Shown: one piece after another, positions 53,824 to 63,841 of the stretch
Layout: each line of letters begins with the position of its first letter
How positions within the stretch are numbered: position 1 is the first letter of the stretch
NCBI GenBank assembly: GCA_000773965.1
Contig: JRUP01000013.1
Location: 1-64,000, forward strand
Length of the DNA: 64,000 nt
Origin: Enterobacter cancerogenus
GTDB taxonomy: Bacteria > Pseudomonadota > Gammaproteobacteria > Enterobacterales > Enterobacteriaceae
Direction: 5' to 3'
The notes under the pieces: generated by a model
Told to the model about the DNA's origin: nothing
Databases searched by the model: none
The model's input: only the letters and a program-made list of their open reading frames with translations
Translations under genes and position numbers: made by a program

Positions 53824-55263
53824 ATGGCTAAAAATTATGCTGACGTTTCACGCGCCATCGTGGCTTCGCTCGGCGGCTTGAACAATATCGAAGCCGTTAC
53901 GCACTGCATGACGCGCCTGCGTTTCGTGCTTCGCGACACTGCCCTGATCGACAACGCCACGCTAAAAGCGATTCCGGGCGTGATGGGCGTGGTGCATACC
54001 GACACCCAATGCCAGGTTATCATTGGCAATAACGTTAATCTCGCGTACCAGGAAGTACTTAAACTCGGCACACCCAATAGCGACAACATCGCCCCGATAA
54101 AACGCAAAACCACCCTGCGCAGCATTGGCGCGGGCATTCTTGATGCGCTGGTGGGCACCATGTCGCCGCTGATCCCGGCGATCATCGGGGGATCGATGGT
54201 CAAGCTGCTGGCAATGGTGCTGGAGATGAGCGGTGCACTGGAGAAAGGTTCGTCTACGCTGGTGATCCTGAATGTGATCGGTGACGGCGCTTTTTTCTTC
54301 CTGCCGGTGATGGTGGCGGCTTCGGCGGCACTGAAATTCAAAACCAATATGTCATTGGCGATTGCGATTGCCGGTGTGCTGGTGCATCCCAACTTTATTG
54401 ATTTAATGGCCAAAGCGGCACAAGGCCAGGCCGTGGAGTTCGCCTATATCCCGGTGACGGCGGTGAAATACACTTACACCGTGATCCCGGCGCTGGTGAT
54501 GACCTGGATCCTGTCGCACATCGAATACTGGGTGGATCGCTTTACCCCTGCGGTCACCAAAAACTTCCTCAAACCGATGTTGATTGTGCTGATCGCCGCA
54601 CCGATTGCCATTGTGCTGATTGGTCCACTCGGCATCTGGATTGGTAGCGGTATTTCAGCGCTGGTTTACACCATTCATGGCTATCTCGGCTGGTTATCCG
54701 TTGCGATCATGGGCGCGTTGTGGCCACTGCTGGTGATGACCGGCATGCACCGCGTGTTTACCCCGACCATCATCCAGACTATTGCGGAAACCGGCAAAGA
54801 AGGCATGGTGATGCCCTCTGAAATCGGCGCCAATCTGTCACTCGGCGGGTCATCGCTGGCCGTAGCCTTCAAAACCAAGAATCCGGAATTGCGTCAGACC
54901 GCGTTTGCCGCAGCGGCTTCAGCGATTGTTGCTGGGATCTCGGAACCCGCTCTCTATGGTGTTGCGGTGCGACTCAAACGACCACTGATCGCCAGCCTGA
55001 TCAGCGGATTTATCTGTGGCGCAATAGCCGGCATCGGCGGTCTCGCCAGTCACTCCATGGCCTCACCCGGCTTGTTCACCAGCGTGCAGTTCTTTGATCC
55101 GGCCAATCCGATGAGCATTGTGTGGGTGGGTGGCGTGATGGTGTTGTCGGTGGTGCTTTCATTTGTTCTGACCCTGATTCTTGGCTTTGAAGATATTCCG
55201 GTGAGTGAAACAGCGCAGCCTAAACCGGTTGTGGATCCTGCTAAAGCCGTCAATGTGAATTGA
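53824..55263 (+). CDS. ascF: PTS beta-glucoside EIIBC component AscF
   Basis: A 479-residue inner-membrane sugar transporter that phosphorylates arbutin, salicin or cellobiose during uptake. EIIB domain at about 5-80, with the phosphorylated C28 in THCMTRLRF; EIIC domain from about 105 with eight or more helices (LDALVGTMSPLIPAIIGG; GMHRVFTPTIIQ). No EIIA domain follows, so phosphate must come from another IIA-Glc (Crr). E. coli AscF has 485 residues with the same layout. Start at ATG 53824 (MAKNYADVSR) matches E. coli. Sixteen bases separate it from ascB. Confidence 0.94.
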   Translation: MAKNYADVSRAIVASLGGLNNIEAVTHCMTRLRFVLRDTALIDNATLKAIPGVMGVVHTDTQCQVIIGNNVNLAYQEVLKLGTPNSDNIAPIKRKTTLRSIGAGILDALVGTMSPLIPAIIGGSMVKLLAMVLEMSGALEKGSSTLVILNVIGDGAFFFLPVMVAASAALKFKTNMSLAIAIAGVLVHPNFIDLMAKAAQGQAVEFAYIPVTAVKYTYTVIPALVMTWILSHIEYWVDRFTPAVTKNFLKPMLIVLIAAPIAIVLIGPLGIWIGSGISALVYTIHGYLGWLSVAIMGALWPLLVMTGMHRVFTPTIIQTIAETGKEGMVMPSEIGANLSLGGSSLAVAFKTKNPELRQTAFAAAASAIVAGISEPALYGVAVRLKRPLIASLISGFICGAIAGIGGLASHSMASPGLFTSVQFFDPANPMSIVWVGGVMVLSVVLSFVLTLILGFEDIPVSETAQPKPVVDPAKAVNVN

Positions 55264-55267
55264 TTAA

Positions 55268-56713
<1,446 letters not shown>

Positions 56714-56727
56714 TCTTTGCGATTCAC

Positions 56728-56754
56728 TGCCGGGCGATGTCAGTTCGCCCGGCA
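56728..56754 (+). terminator. Terminator hairpin of the asc operon
   Basis: TGCCGGGCGA (56728-56737), 7-base loop, TCGCCCGGCA (56745-56754): perfect 10-bp GC-rich stem; the tail TGTTTATATA is moderately T-rich. Confidence 0.7.
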
Positions 56755-56908
56755 TGTTTATATAAATAATGCATTAAATTCTCTATTAATGATTGGATCT
56801 GATTATCCTGCCAGCGTAAATAGTCCGCGTTTTCCGCTATTGAACACCTGTACTCTTTTATAAATGCCGATGGTACTATTTGCGGGTTGAACCCAGCGGA
56901 ATAGCGGC

Positions 56909-57493
56909 ATGTTACGTTTTGAACCTCGTCTTCACCCTCGTGAAGTTTTATTTCTGCTTTTGGCTCAGCTTAAAGCCGCACTGATCTGCATCGGTTCGCT
57001 GGCACTGTTGATATTGCCGCTATCCCTGCCTGCCGCTGCGGCGCAAAACCCCGCGACGAAAGATGACAAAGCCAACCGTATTGTCAGCGGCATCATTAGC
57101 TTCACCCGCTGGCCGGCGTTGCACGACGCCCCACAGTTGTGTGTGTTCAATTCTGCGCGCCACGTCAATTTTCCTGCCAGTGCCACCGCGACATCGCTGC
57201 CCTTTAGCGTGGTCTATCTCAACAGTGAAACCGAGTTAGCCAGCAATCGCTGTGATGTCCTCTATTTCGGTGATCAGTCGCCGCAGCAACAGACCGAATT
57301 GCTCAGCCTGGAGAAAGGCCACGCCGTTCTCTCTCTGGCTGAAAATAATACCGATTGCGCCATTGGAGCCGCTTTCTGTCTTATTTTTAATGCCGATCAT
57401 CCGATGTTTGCCGTAAACCTTGATTCACTGGCTCGCAGTGGCGTTCGCGTGAGTCCGGATGTGTTATTGCTGTCGCGCAAAGGAAGCCAATAA
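56909..57493 (+). CDS. yfiR: YfiR family periplasmic regulator of a diguanylate cyclase
   Basis: A 194-residue member of the YfiR (DUF4154) family. In E. coli and Pseudomonas it sits in the periplasm and holds the diguanylate cyclase YfiN/TpbB inactive until redox or envelope stress. The signal sequence here starts only at about residue 20 (LKAALICIGSLALLILP...AAAA), after a charged 18-residue leader that E. coli YfiR lacks. Mature part has the expected cysteines (LCVF, NRCDVLYFG, DCAIGAAFCLIF) and the family NRIVSGIISFTRWP. One base separates it from yfiN. Confidence 0.88.
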   Translation: MLRFEPRLHPREVLFLLLAQLKAALICIGSLALLILPLSLPAAAAQNPATKDDKANRIVSGIISFTRWPALHDAPQLCVFNSARHVNFPASATATSLPFSVVYLNSETELASNRCDVLYFGDQSPQQQTELLSLEKGHAVLSLAENNTDCAIGAAFCLIFNADHPMFAVNLDSLARSGVRVSPDVLLLSRKGSQ

Positions 57494-57494
57494 G

Positions 57495-58709
57495 ATGAAA
57501 TTTGAAAAAATTAAAAATGAAAAATCATCTATCCGCATCAGGCTGCGCAAGATCAGCATCATCAACTCCGCCGTTATTTTGTTGCTGTGCTGGCTGCTGC
57601 TGACCTCCACTTCGTTACTTTTCATCAAGCGTTATGAGAAGCGCAACCTGGAGCTGATTGCCGCGACGCTGAGCAACAGCCTGACCGCCGCCACCGTATT
57701 TGAAGACAGTTATGACGCCCACAAAAAAATTGCCATGTTGGGCAACGAAGGCATGTTTGCTTCGGCGAAACTGGTGACGGACGACCAAACGGTGCTGGTT
57801 AACTGGCAAGACCAACAGCAGCAGGATGGCTGGTATGAGAACTTCTTACGCGAATGGATCTACGCGCGCCCGCTGAGCGTGAATATCAATCACGCGGAAA
57901 ATGTCGTCGGGACGTTGACGCTGGCGGGTACGGTCAAAGGGGCGACGGATTTTATCCGTTACTCAGTGATGATTTTATCCAGCGGTATGCTGTGTGTGTT
58001 GATCGTCGCCTTTATGCTAAGCGCATTCTTGCATCGGGGCATTTTGCAGACGCTACGCAATATCACCAGCTCGATTCATTACGTCATCAGCTCGGGTGAT
58101 TTTTCGCTGCGCATTCCTGAAAGCCCGACCAAAGAGTTTCAGCTGTTTTCGGACGATCTCAACTCGTTGCTCGCAGAGATGCAATCGCTGCAAGCTTCGT
58201 TACTGCGAGATAACCGGTCGTTAGCGGCGAAGGCGTTGGAAGATCCGCTCACCGGGCTGGCCAACCGTGCCGCCTTTGTCACGCAGTTAACCCGATTGCT
58301 CGACGGCCAGTTCGCCCAGGAGCGCTTTGTGTTGCTGTTCCTGGATGGCGATCGGTTCAAGAGCATCAATGATAACTGGGGACATGCGGCGGGCGATGAG
58401 GTGCTGAAAGCCATCGGTTCCCGCCTGCTTGCACTGGCCTACAAACAGGATATGGTCGCGCGCCTCGGCGGTGATGAGTTTGCGATGTTAATAACCAGCC
58501 GCGCGACTGAGAAACAGCTGCTGCAGCTGACAGAGGAGATCAGGGAAGCCATTGCGCAGAAGATTATGATCGCGGAAGGCACACCGATCACCACCTCGGT
58601 CACTATTGGTTACGCCTGGTCGCAGCATGGCGATACGGTGCAATCGATTCTGGAACGTGCGGATATGCATATGTACAAAAACAAAGGGATAAGTAAGGTA
58701 CGGGTATGA
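57495..58709 (+). CDS. yfiN: Membrane diguanylate cyclase YfiN (DgcN)
   Basis: A 404-residue inner-membrane enzyme making c-di-GMP. Helix 1 at about 24-46, periplasmic CHASE8/PAS-like part (about 47-150, with LTAATVFEDSYDAHK), helix 2 at about 153-176, HAMP region, and GGDEF domain from about 245 with an intact GGDEF (325-329). The allosteric I-site (RxxD five residues earlier) reads Y-K-Q-D, so product inhibition may be lost. Start ATG 57495 has AGGAAG upstream. The product works with YfiR (repressor) and YfiB (activator). Expected outputs: biofilm, cell-division and motility control. Confidence 0.92.
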   Translation: MKFEKIKNEKSSIRIRLRKISIINSAVILLLCWLLLTSTSLLFIKRYEKRNLELIAATLSNSLTAATVFEDSYDAHKKIAMLGNEGMFASAKLVTDDQTVLVNWQDQQQQDGWYENFLREWIYARPLSVNINHAENVVGTLTLAGTVKGATDFIRYSVMILSSGMLCVLIVAFMLSAFLHRGILQTLRNITSSIHYVISSGDFSLRIPESPTKEFQLFSDDLNSLLAEMQSLQASLLRDNRSLAAKALEDPLTGLANRAAFVTQLTRLLDGQFAQERFVLLFLDGDRFKSINDNWGHAAGDEVLKAIGSRLLALAYKQDMVARLGGDEFAMLITSRATEKQLLQLTEEIREAIAQKIMIAEGTPITTSVTIGYAWSQHGDTVQSILERADMHMYKNKGISKVRV

Positions 58710-59179
58710 AAATCAAACTCTTTCTGCTGCTGTGTATTCTGGTTTGTGCGGGCTGTCAGTCTAAAGGTCGCTTCACCGCCGCGCAGATCGCGGCGATGCA
58801 AAGCGCAGGTTTTACTGAAAATATGGAAGGCTGGGGATTGGGTTTATCCGACAAAATCCTGTTTGGCGTAAATGAGTCTGAACTCACCGCGACCAGTAAA
58901 GCCAATATCGCCAATATGGCGAAAAATCTCTCAGCGACGGGCATTCAGCATGTCCGCATTGACGGTCATACGGATAATTACGGCAAGGCGGATTATAACC
59001 AGCAGTTGTCACTGAAACGTGCTGATGCTGTGGCAACACAATGGGCGTTGGGTGCGGATGTACCGCGAACCAACATCACCACCCGAGGCCTGGGAATGAG
59101 CGCCCCCATTGCCAGCAATAACAGTGCACAAGGCCGCGCGCAGAATCGCCGTGTGGCGATTGTGATTACCTCACCTTAA
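58706..59179 (+). CDS. yfiB: OmpA-family outer-membrane lipoprotein YfiB
   Basis: A 157-residue lipoprotein that sequesters YfiR at the outer membrane and so activates YfiN. Signal peptide ends at CAGC with C17 as the lipidated Cys; the -3 position is Cys, an atypical lipobox residue. The OmpA-like peptidoglycan-binding domain spans about 45-155 (VRIDGHTDNYGKADYNQQLSLKRA, quoted about 87-110, and AQNRRVAIVI at the end). Start overlaps the yfiN stop by four bases (ATGA), completing the yfiRNB operon. Confidence 0.92.
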   Translation: MKIKLFLLLCILVCAGCQSKGRFTAAQIAAMQSAGFTENMEGWGLGLSDKILFGVNESELTATSKANIANMAKNLSATGIQHVRIDGHTDNYGKADYNQQLSLKRADAVATQWALGADVPRTNITTRGLGMSAPIASNNSAQGRAQNRRVAIVITSP

Positions 59180-59197
59180 GCATTTTTTCACAACTTC

Positions 59198-59217
59198 TGG
59201 GCGGAATATTCTGCCCA
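59198..59217 (+). terminator. Hairpin after the yfiRNB operon
   Basis: A 20-base palindrome TGGGCGGAATATTCTGCCCA (one G-T pair) followed by the T-rich ATTGATTTGATT; a probable terminator 18 bases after the stop. Confidence 0.6.
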
Positions 59218-59362
59218 ATTGATTTGATTCTCATTCCCACTTCTAATAACATCCCGCCTGACAATTATTTCGCTGCATATTAAATTCATTGAATTGAGAT
59301 ACTATTTCATCCCTTCAGTACCAATATAAACTGCTTTTTTCATCACTATGACAGGAGTCACT

Positions 59363-59860
59363 ATGAAACGACAGGTTGCTATTGCCGCACTATTCCTCTC
59401 TGGCTTTGCTCACGCTGAAATTACCTTATCAGGAAAACCTGACAATAATTTCACCCAAGACGCACATCAACATCAGGAATCACGACAGAAGTTGATCACT
59501 GAAGCCAAAATTGATCATGATTCATTTAGTCAAAAGGTGCAGAACACCTGCGACACTATTGCGCCACGCGATGCGGTGGCTAAATTTAAAAAAATGACCA
59601 CGCAGCTACTTGGTTCCCCAATGTCTTTCGAAGATGCTGGATATACTGAGGAAAATTACCGTAAGGTCATCACATTCACCTGCTATAAAGGTGCTAACTG
59701 GACGATTAACGGCCTGGATAAGCAAATGGAATCGCAGATGTTGCAGTCGGTTAATGATCGTGAGGCTGCCGCAGTGACCACCAATGACAAAGCCGCTGCC
59801 GCCGGATTTAAGATCGCTATTGAGGCGACACAACAGGGTATTGTTGCTGCACGCAAATAA
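59363..59860 (+). CDS. Periplasmic protein of unknown function
   Basis: I do not recognise the family. The 165-residue product has a clear Sec signal peptide (about 1-18, MKRQVAIAALFLSGFAHA then EITLSG). The mature part is hydrophilic with two cysteines (C63, C107), likely a disulphide, and helical segments rich in Lys, Gln and Ala at the C terminus (DKAAAAGFKIAIEATQQG). Start at ATG 59363 with GGAG upstream; five more in-frame codons upstream give no better start. Single gene with its own terminator. Function unknown. Confidence 0.7.
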   Translation: MKRQVAIAALFLSGFAHAEITLSGKPDNNFTQDAHQHQESRQKLITEAKIDHDSFSQKVQNTCDTIAPRDAVAKFKKMTTQLLGSPMSFEDAGYTEENYRKVITFTCYKGANWTINGLDKQMESQMLQSVNDREAAAVTTNDKAAAAGFKIAIEATQQGIVAARK

Positions 59861-59866
59861 GTGAAA

Positions 59867-59893
59867 GGGTTAAGCCTGGTCACGGCTTAACCC
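59867..59893. terminator. Terminator between convergent small periplasmic gene and uvsE
   Basis: GGGTTAAGCC (59867-59876), loop TGGTCAC, GGCTTAACCC (59884-59893): perfect 10-bp stem serving both convergent genes; T-runs are weak. Confidence 0.65.
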
Positions 59894-59898
59894 ACACC

Positions 59899-60861
59899 CT
59901 ACTCTTTTCCCGTCATTGAATAGTGATATAAGCGCTCGACCGCCAGATTCTTCATTTTCACTTCGCACATAATGTCGAAGTCTTTAAATGACAGCGCCCA
60001 GTCATTTAAATCCTGATTGAAGTAGTAGTCAGAATGCGCACGCAGTTTGGTTTTTGCCACCGTTAAATCGCGCTGATCCGGGAAGCCGTGTTCTGGGATT
60101 AATCCTTCCTGCGCAATCGAATAATGTAATACCGGACGCACACCGCGCCACGATTCGATAATTAACGCAATACGCGCATCATCCGCTGGAATAAATTGAT
60201 TCTCTTTTACCCAGTGATGGTGAATATCCAGTACCACCGGACAGAGATCGCGCGCCTGTAACACATCATCCAGCGAACAGGAAATTTCATCATTCTCAAC
60301 CGTCAGCATATTGCGTGCTTCAGGAGAGAGACGCTGAAACGCCGCGCGAAACCCCTCGATGCCCTTTTTGCCGTTCATATGGATATTGATTTTGAAATCC
60401 TGAAACTGGCGACCATACCCCATTAACACGGCACACAGCGCATGATACTCCACATCCTCAATCGCCCGATCCACCACGCCTTCATTATCCGAAGCGAGTA
60501 CCGAGTATTGTCCGGGATGGAATGAGAGGCGGATGTTGTTGGCGCGGGCGATTTCGCCACACCTGGCAAACAACGGTTTTAAATCGGGCATTAATTCGCT
60601 GTAGATGGTGGTGGCCTCTGGCACGGTATACAGCGGCAACAGGTCGCTGCCAATCCGCATCATGCGCATCGCATCTGGCAGTTTTGCCAGTTGCTGCAGC
60701 GTGAGGAATTGGTTTTCGAGGTTGTTGGTTGCCAACTGCGCCAGTAAACGCGCTTGTTCTTCGCGATCAAGACTCAGGAAACGCGTACGCGTGGTGATTT
60801 TAAACGGAAACGGCTGCTTAGCCTGTGCATCGAAATACTTACACGCAAAACCCAATTTCAT
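59899..60861 (-). CDS. uvsE: UV damage endonuclease UvsE (UVDE)
   Basis: A 320-residue TIM-barrel endonuclease that nicks DNA 5' of UV photoproducts and other distortions, an alternative to UvrABC. Family blocks: LGFACKYF at the start, LPLYTVPEATTIYSELM, RLSFHPGQYSVLASDNEGVVD (His ligand of the metal site), HMNGKKGIEGF, LTVENDEIS (Glu ligand) and LDIHHHWVKE (His ligands), all in order. Start ATG 60861 has GGGAG upstream. Many enterics lack it; it is often found in plant-surface and other sun-exposed bacteria. Confidence 0.93.
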   Translation of the reverse strand: MKLGFACKYFDAQAKQPFPFKITTRTRFLSLDREEQARLLAQLATNNLENQFLTLQQLAKLPDAMRMMRIGSDLLPLYTVPEATTIYSELMPDLKPLFARCGEIARANNIRLSFHPGQYSVLASDNEGVVDRAIEDVEYHALCAVLMGYGRQFQDFKINIHMNGKKGIEGFRAAFQRLSPEARNMLTVENDEISCSLDDVLQARDLCPVVLDIHHHWVKENQFIPADDARIALIIESWRGVRPVLHYSIAQEGLIPEHGFPDQRDLTVAKTKLRAHSDYYFNQDLNDWALSFKDFDIMCEVKMKNLAVERLYHYSMTGKE

Positions 60862-60912
60862 TTCAGTCTCCCTTAGAGCAGGCTGAAAGTGTAGCTTGCT
60901 CCAGGGAAAGTG

Positions 60913-60944
60913 CACGGACAGCGGCAGGGCTGCCGCTGTCCGTG
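60913..60944. terminator. Very strong palindrome between uvsE and betT
   Basis: CACGGACAGCGGCAG (60913-60927) and CTGCCGCTGTCCGTG (60930-60944): 15-bp perfect arms with a 2-base centre, just after the betT stop. A strong hairpin likely ending betT; T-run absent. Confidence 0.7.
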
Positions 60945-60947
60945 GGC

Positions 60948-62978
60948 TTACACGCTTGGGAAAGTGATATTGCTGCCCGGTGCTTCGCGATGCAGATGGA
61001 TAAAGTTCAGGTGACGTTCGTACTGATCGAGAATATCGATGATCACCTGCTCCTTGTTGTAGTCCATCAAATCGTTGCCCTGGCTGCCTTCCAGCAGGAA
61101 TGTCTCCAGACGGTAATAAGTCGATTTACCGCTGCGTGCCCGATAGGTAAAGCCCGGCACCGAATACTGCTGCGGCCAGATCTGATATACGAAGTCCTGC
61201 TCTTCACCCAGCAGCACACGCAAATCCAGATAGCCTAACGGATGGTCCTCTTCCGGCTCGACGCGCTCCAGTGAAACCCGACCGCCGCGCAACTCCAGTT
61301 CTTTCGCCACATCCTGCATCGCCGGGAACAAGACGTTCTCCATCATTTGCTGGGTGTAGCGTGTGCCTGGATAGTTCATCAGACGCGACAGACGTTTCTT
61401 CCAGCTCAGGCGATCGTTGCTGGCCGGAATGTACGGTGCCGTTTCACGACTGGCGCTGGCGCGGCGATGGTCTTCCACTTTGAGAGACTTATACAAACCG
61501 GCCATCACAAAGAAGATCACAAAGCTGAACGGCAGTCCCATGATCACCGTGGCATTCTGCAGCGCAGAGATACCGTTGGTCATCAACATACCCATGGTCA
61601 GAACACCAATCGCCACTGACCAGAAGATACGCAGCCAGTTCGGTGCATCACTGTTGATGTCTTTCAGCTTCGAAGTGAAGTTACCCAACACCAGTGAACC
61701 GGAATCCGCTGAGGTGACGTAGAACAGCATGCCGGTAATGGTCGCGACCGAAGCGCTGAACTTAAACGCCGGATACTGCGCCAGCAGGCTGTAGAAGCCA
61801 CGTTCTGCATGCGCCATCACTTCCTGAGCAAAGCCGGCATCACCGTGGATAATTTCATACAGTGCGGCGTTACCGAAGACCGACAGCCACAACAGCGTGA
61901 AGGTGAACGGAATAATCAGCGTACCGAGCACGAACTCACGGATAGTACGACCACGTGAAATACGCGCCAGGAACAAGCCAACAAACGGGGACCAGGCGAC
62001 CCACCATGCCCAGAAGAACAACGTCCAGCTGTTCATCCACTCTCTTGGCTGATCAAACGCAAAGGTGTTCAGCGTCATGCCCATAAAGCGGTTGATGTAA
62101 TCACCGACATTGAGCACCAGCGCATTCAGCAGGAAGTCGGTTTTGCCCATGAACAGCACAAACAGAATAAGCCCCAATGCCAGCGCAACGTTGAGTTCCG
62201 ACAAAATACGGATGCCTTTATCCACGCCAGAGGTCACGGAAATGGTGGCGATAATCACCGACAGCACAATCAACGCCGCCTGCGCGGTAAAGCCTTCCGG
62301 AATATCGAACAACACGTTCAGGCCATAATTGAGCTGAACCACGCCGATCCCTAGGGTGGTGGCGATGCCGAAGATGGTCCCCACTACCGCTGCAATATCC
62401 ACGGTATGGCCAATCGGCCCGTTAATACGTTTGCCAAAGATTGGATACAGCGCAGAACGGATGGTGAGCGGCAAATTGTAGCGGTAGCTAAAGTACCCCA
62501 GCGCGATCCCCATCAGCGCGTACATTGACCAGCCAGTTACGCCGTAGTGGAACAACGTCCACACCATGGCTTGTCGGGCGGCTTCCATGGTTTGTCCGGC
62601 GCCTTCAGGCGGTTGCATGTACTGCGTGACCGGTTCGGCCACTGAGAAGAACATCAGATCGATACCGATACCGGCCGCAAACAGCATCGCTGACCAGCTT
62701 AATAAGCTGAATTCTGGTTTGGATTGCTCTGGCCCGAGCTTGATGGCGCCGTAACGTGAACAGGCCATGTAGATAACGAACACGATATACAGCGTCGCGG
62801 CCAGCATGTAGTACCAGCCAAACGTAGCGGTAACCCAGTTAACCGCAGTCTGAATCAAGCTGGCAGCCAGCTCGCTGTAAAAAATAGTGACAAGTGAAAA
62901 TGTCAGAATCAGTCCGGCTGAGGTGTAGAACACCACAGGATTGATTCTGTCTTTTTCACTGGCAGGTGGATTAATCAT
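60948..62978 (-). CDS. betT: High-affinity choline transporter BetT (BCCT family)
   Basis: A 676-residue inner-membrane proton-driven choline importer with twelve helices and a long cytoplasmic C-terminal domain (about 505-676) as in E. coli BetT (677). BCCT signature WTLFHYGVTGWSMYALMG lies near residue 138-156 and the aromatic-rich WSFFWAWWVAWSPFVG-type block (TLFFWAWWVAWSPFVG) follows. It is divergent from betI, with a BetI-like palindrome between, and supplies choline for BetA/BetB conversion to glycine betaine under osmotic stress. Confidence 0.96.
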   Translation of the reverse strand: MINPPASEKDRINPVVFYTSAGLILTFSLVTIFYSELAASLIQTAVNWVTATFGWYYMLAATLYIVFVIYMACSRYGAIKLGPEQSKPEFSLLSWSAMLFAAGIGIDLMFFSVAEPVTQYMQPPEGAGQTMEAARQAMVWTLFHYGVTGWSMYALMGIALGYFSYRYNLPLTIRSALYPIFGKRINGPIGHTVDIAAVVGTIFGIATTLGIGVVQLNYGLNVLFDIPEGFTAQAALIVLSVIIATISVTSGVDKGIRILSELNVALALGLILFVLFMGKTDFLLNALVLNVGDYINRFMGMTLNTFAFDQPREWMNSWTLFFWAWWVAWSPFVGLFLARISRGRTIREFVLGTLIIPFTFTLLWLSVFGNAALYEIIHGDAGFAQEVMAHAERGFYSLLAQYPAFKFSASVATITGMLFYVTSADSGSLVLGNFTSKLKDINSDAPNWLRIFWSVAIGVLTMGMLMTNGISALQNATVIMGLPFSFVIFFVMAGLYKSLKVEDHRRASASRETAPYIPASNDRLSWKKRLSRLMNYPGTRYTQQMMENVLFPAMQDVAKELELRGGRVSLERVEPEEDHPLGYLDLRVLLGEEQDFVYQIWPQQYSVPGFTYRARSGKSTYYRLETFLLEGSQGNDLMDYNKEQVIIDILDQYERHLNFIHLHREAPGSNITFPSV

Positions 62979-63170
62979 CGATGACCTCTGGTTAATTTCC
63001 TGTATTGACTCAATGGATTAGCGTGACCTGTCTGCCAGGCCTTGTTGTTATCAGTACCCCTGTTATCCCTCCCTGTAGTGCTTTCTTCTGACGATGAGCC
63101 GCATAGCCCGGTTCACCGCTGCGCTTTTGTAACAATCGAAGCACAGTATCCTAACAAAATTCTTTTTTAT
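62979..63170. promoter_or_regulatory. Divergent betT / betIB promoter region
   Basis: About 250 bases in total between the divergent starts, expected to hold the choline- and osmolarity-responsive promoters; only the BetI-like site (listed separately) can be pointed to. Confidence 0.5.
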
Positions 63171-63184
63171 ATTGAACGTGCAAT
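63171..63184. promoter_or_regulatory. BetI-like operator
   Basis: ATTGAACGTGCAAT is a near-palindrome (ATTG, ACGT core, CAAT; two inner mismatches) 47 bases before the betI start; the position and TetR-type symmetry fit BetI binding. Confidence 0.5.
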
Positions 63185-63231
63185 CAAAAAAAGTTTAAAT
63201 AGTCCTCTGACATTGTGGTGGAGCTGGAGTC

Positions 63232-63828
63232 ATGCCAAAGGTGGGAATGCAGCCGATTCGTCGTCGGCAGCTGATTGATGCAACCCTCGATACGATTAAC
63301 GAGGTAGGAATTAATGACGCAACTATTGCGCAGATTGCCCGCCGTGCGGGGGTTTCGACCGGCATCATCAGCCACTACTTCAAGGACAAGAACGGTTTGC
63401 TGGAAGCCACCATGCGCGATATCACTCGTCAGTTACGTGATGCCGTGGCTGCCCGCCTGAAACCGTTGGCGGGCGCGAAGACCGAAGCACGCTTGCTGGC
63501 GATTGTCGAAGGTAACTTCGATGACACACAGGTGCACAGCGCGGCGATGAAAGCCTGGCTGGATTTCTGGGCCAGCAGTATGCATCAGCCGCAGTTGGGT
63601 CGTCTGGAACGGGTCAGTAGCCGACGCCTGTTTTCAACCCTCGCCGCCGAGTTTCACCGTGAATTGCCGCGTGAACAGGCGCGACTGGCGGCTCACGGAT
63701 TGGCATCGCTAATCGATGGCCTTTGGCTGCGAGCTGCGCTAAGCGGTCTGCCCTTCAATATCGATGTCGCGAAAACGCTCACCACCCAATTTATCCGTCA
63801 GCAACTTGCTGGCGCACTGAATCACTGA
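63232..63828 (+). CDS. betI: Transcriptional repressor BetI
   Basis: A 198-residue TetR-family choline-sensing repressor of bet genes; E. coli BetI is 195. Start [19 protein letters not shown] and the [26 protein letters not shown] (about 31-53) are diagnostic. GGAG is 5 bases before ATG. betB follows after 13 bases, as in E. coli betIBA. Confidence 0.96.
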   Translation: MPKVGMQPIRRRQLIDATLDTINEVGINDATIAQIARRAGVSTGIISHYFKDKNGLLEATMRDITRQLRDAVAARLKPLAGAKTEARLLAIVEGNFDDTQVHSAAMKAWLDFWASSMHQPQLGRLERVSSRRLFSTLAAEFHRELPREQARLAAHGLASLIDGLWLRAALSGLPFNIDVAKTLTTQFIRQQLAGALNH

Positions 63829-63841
63829 GGAAGGAGAAATC

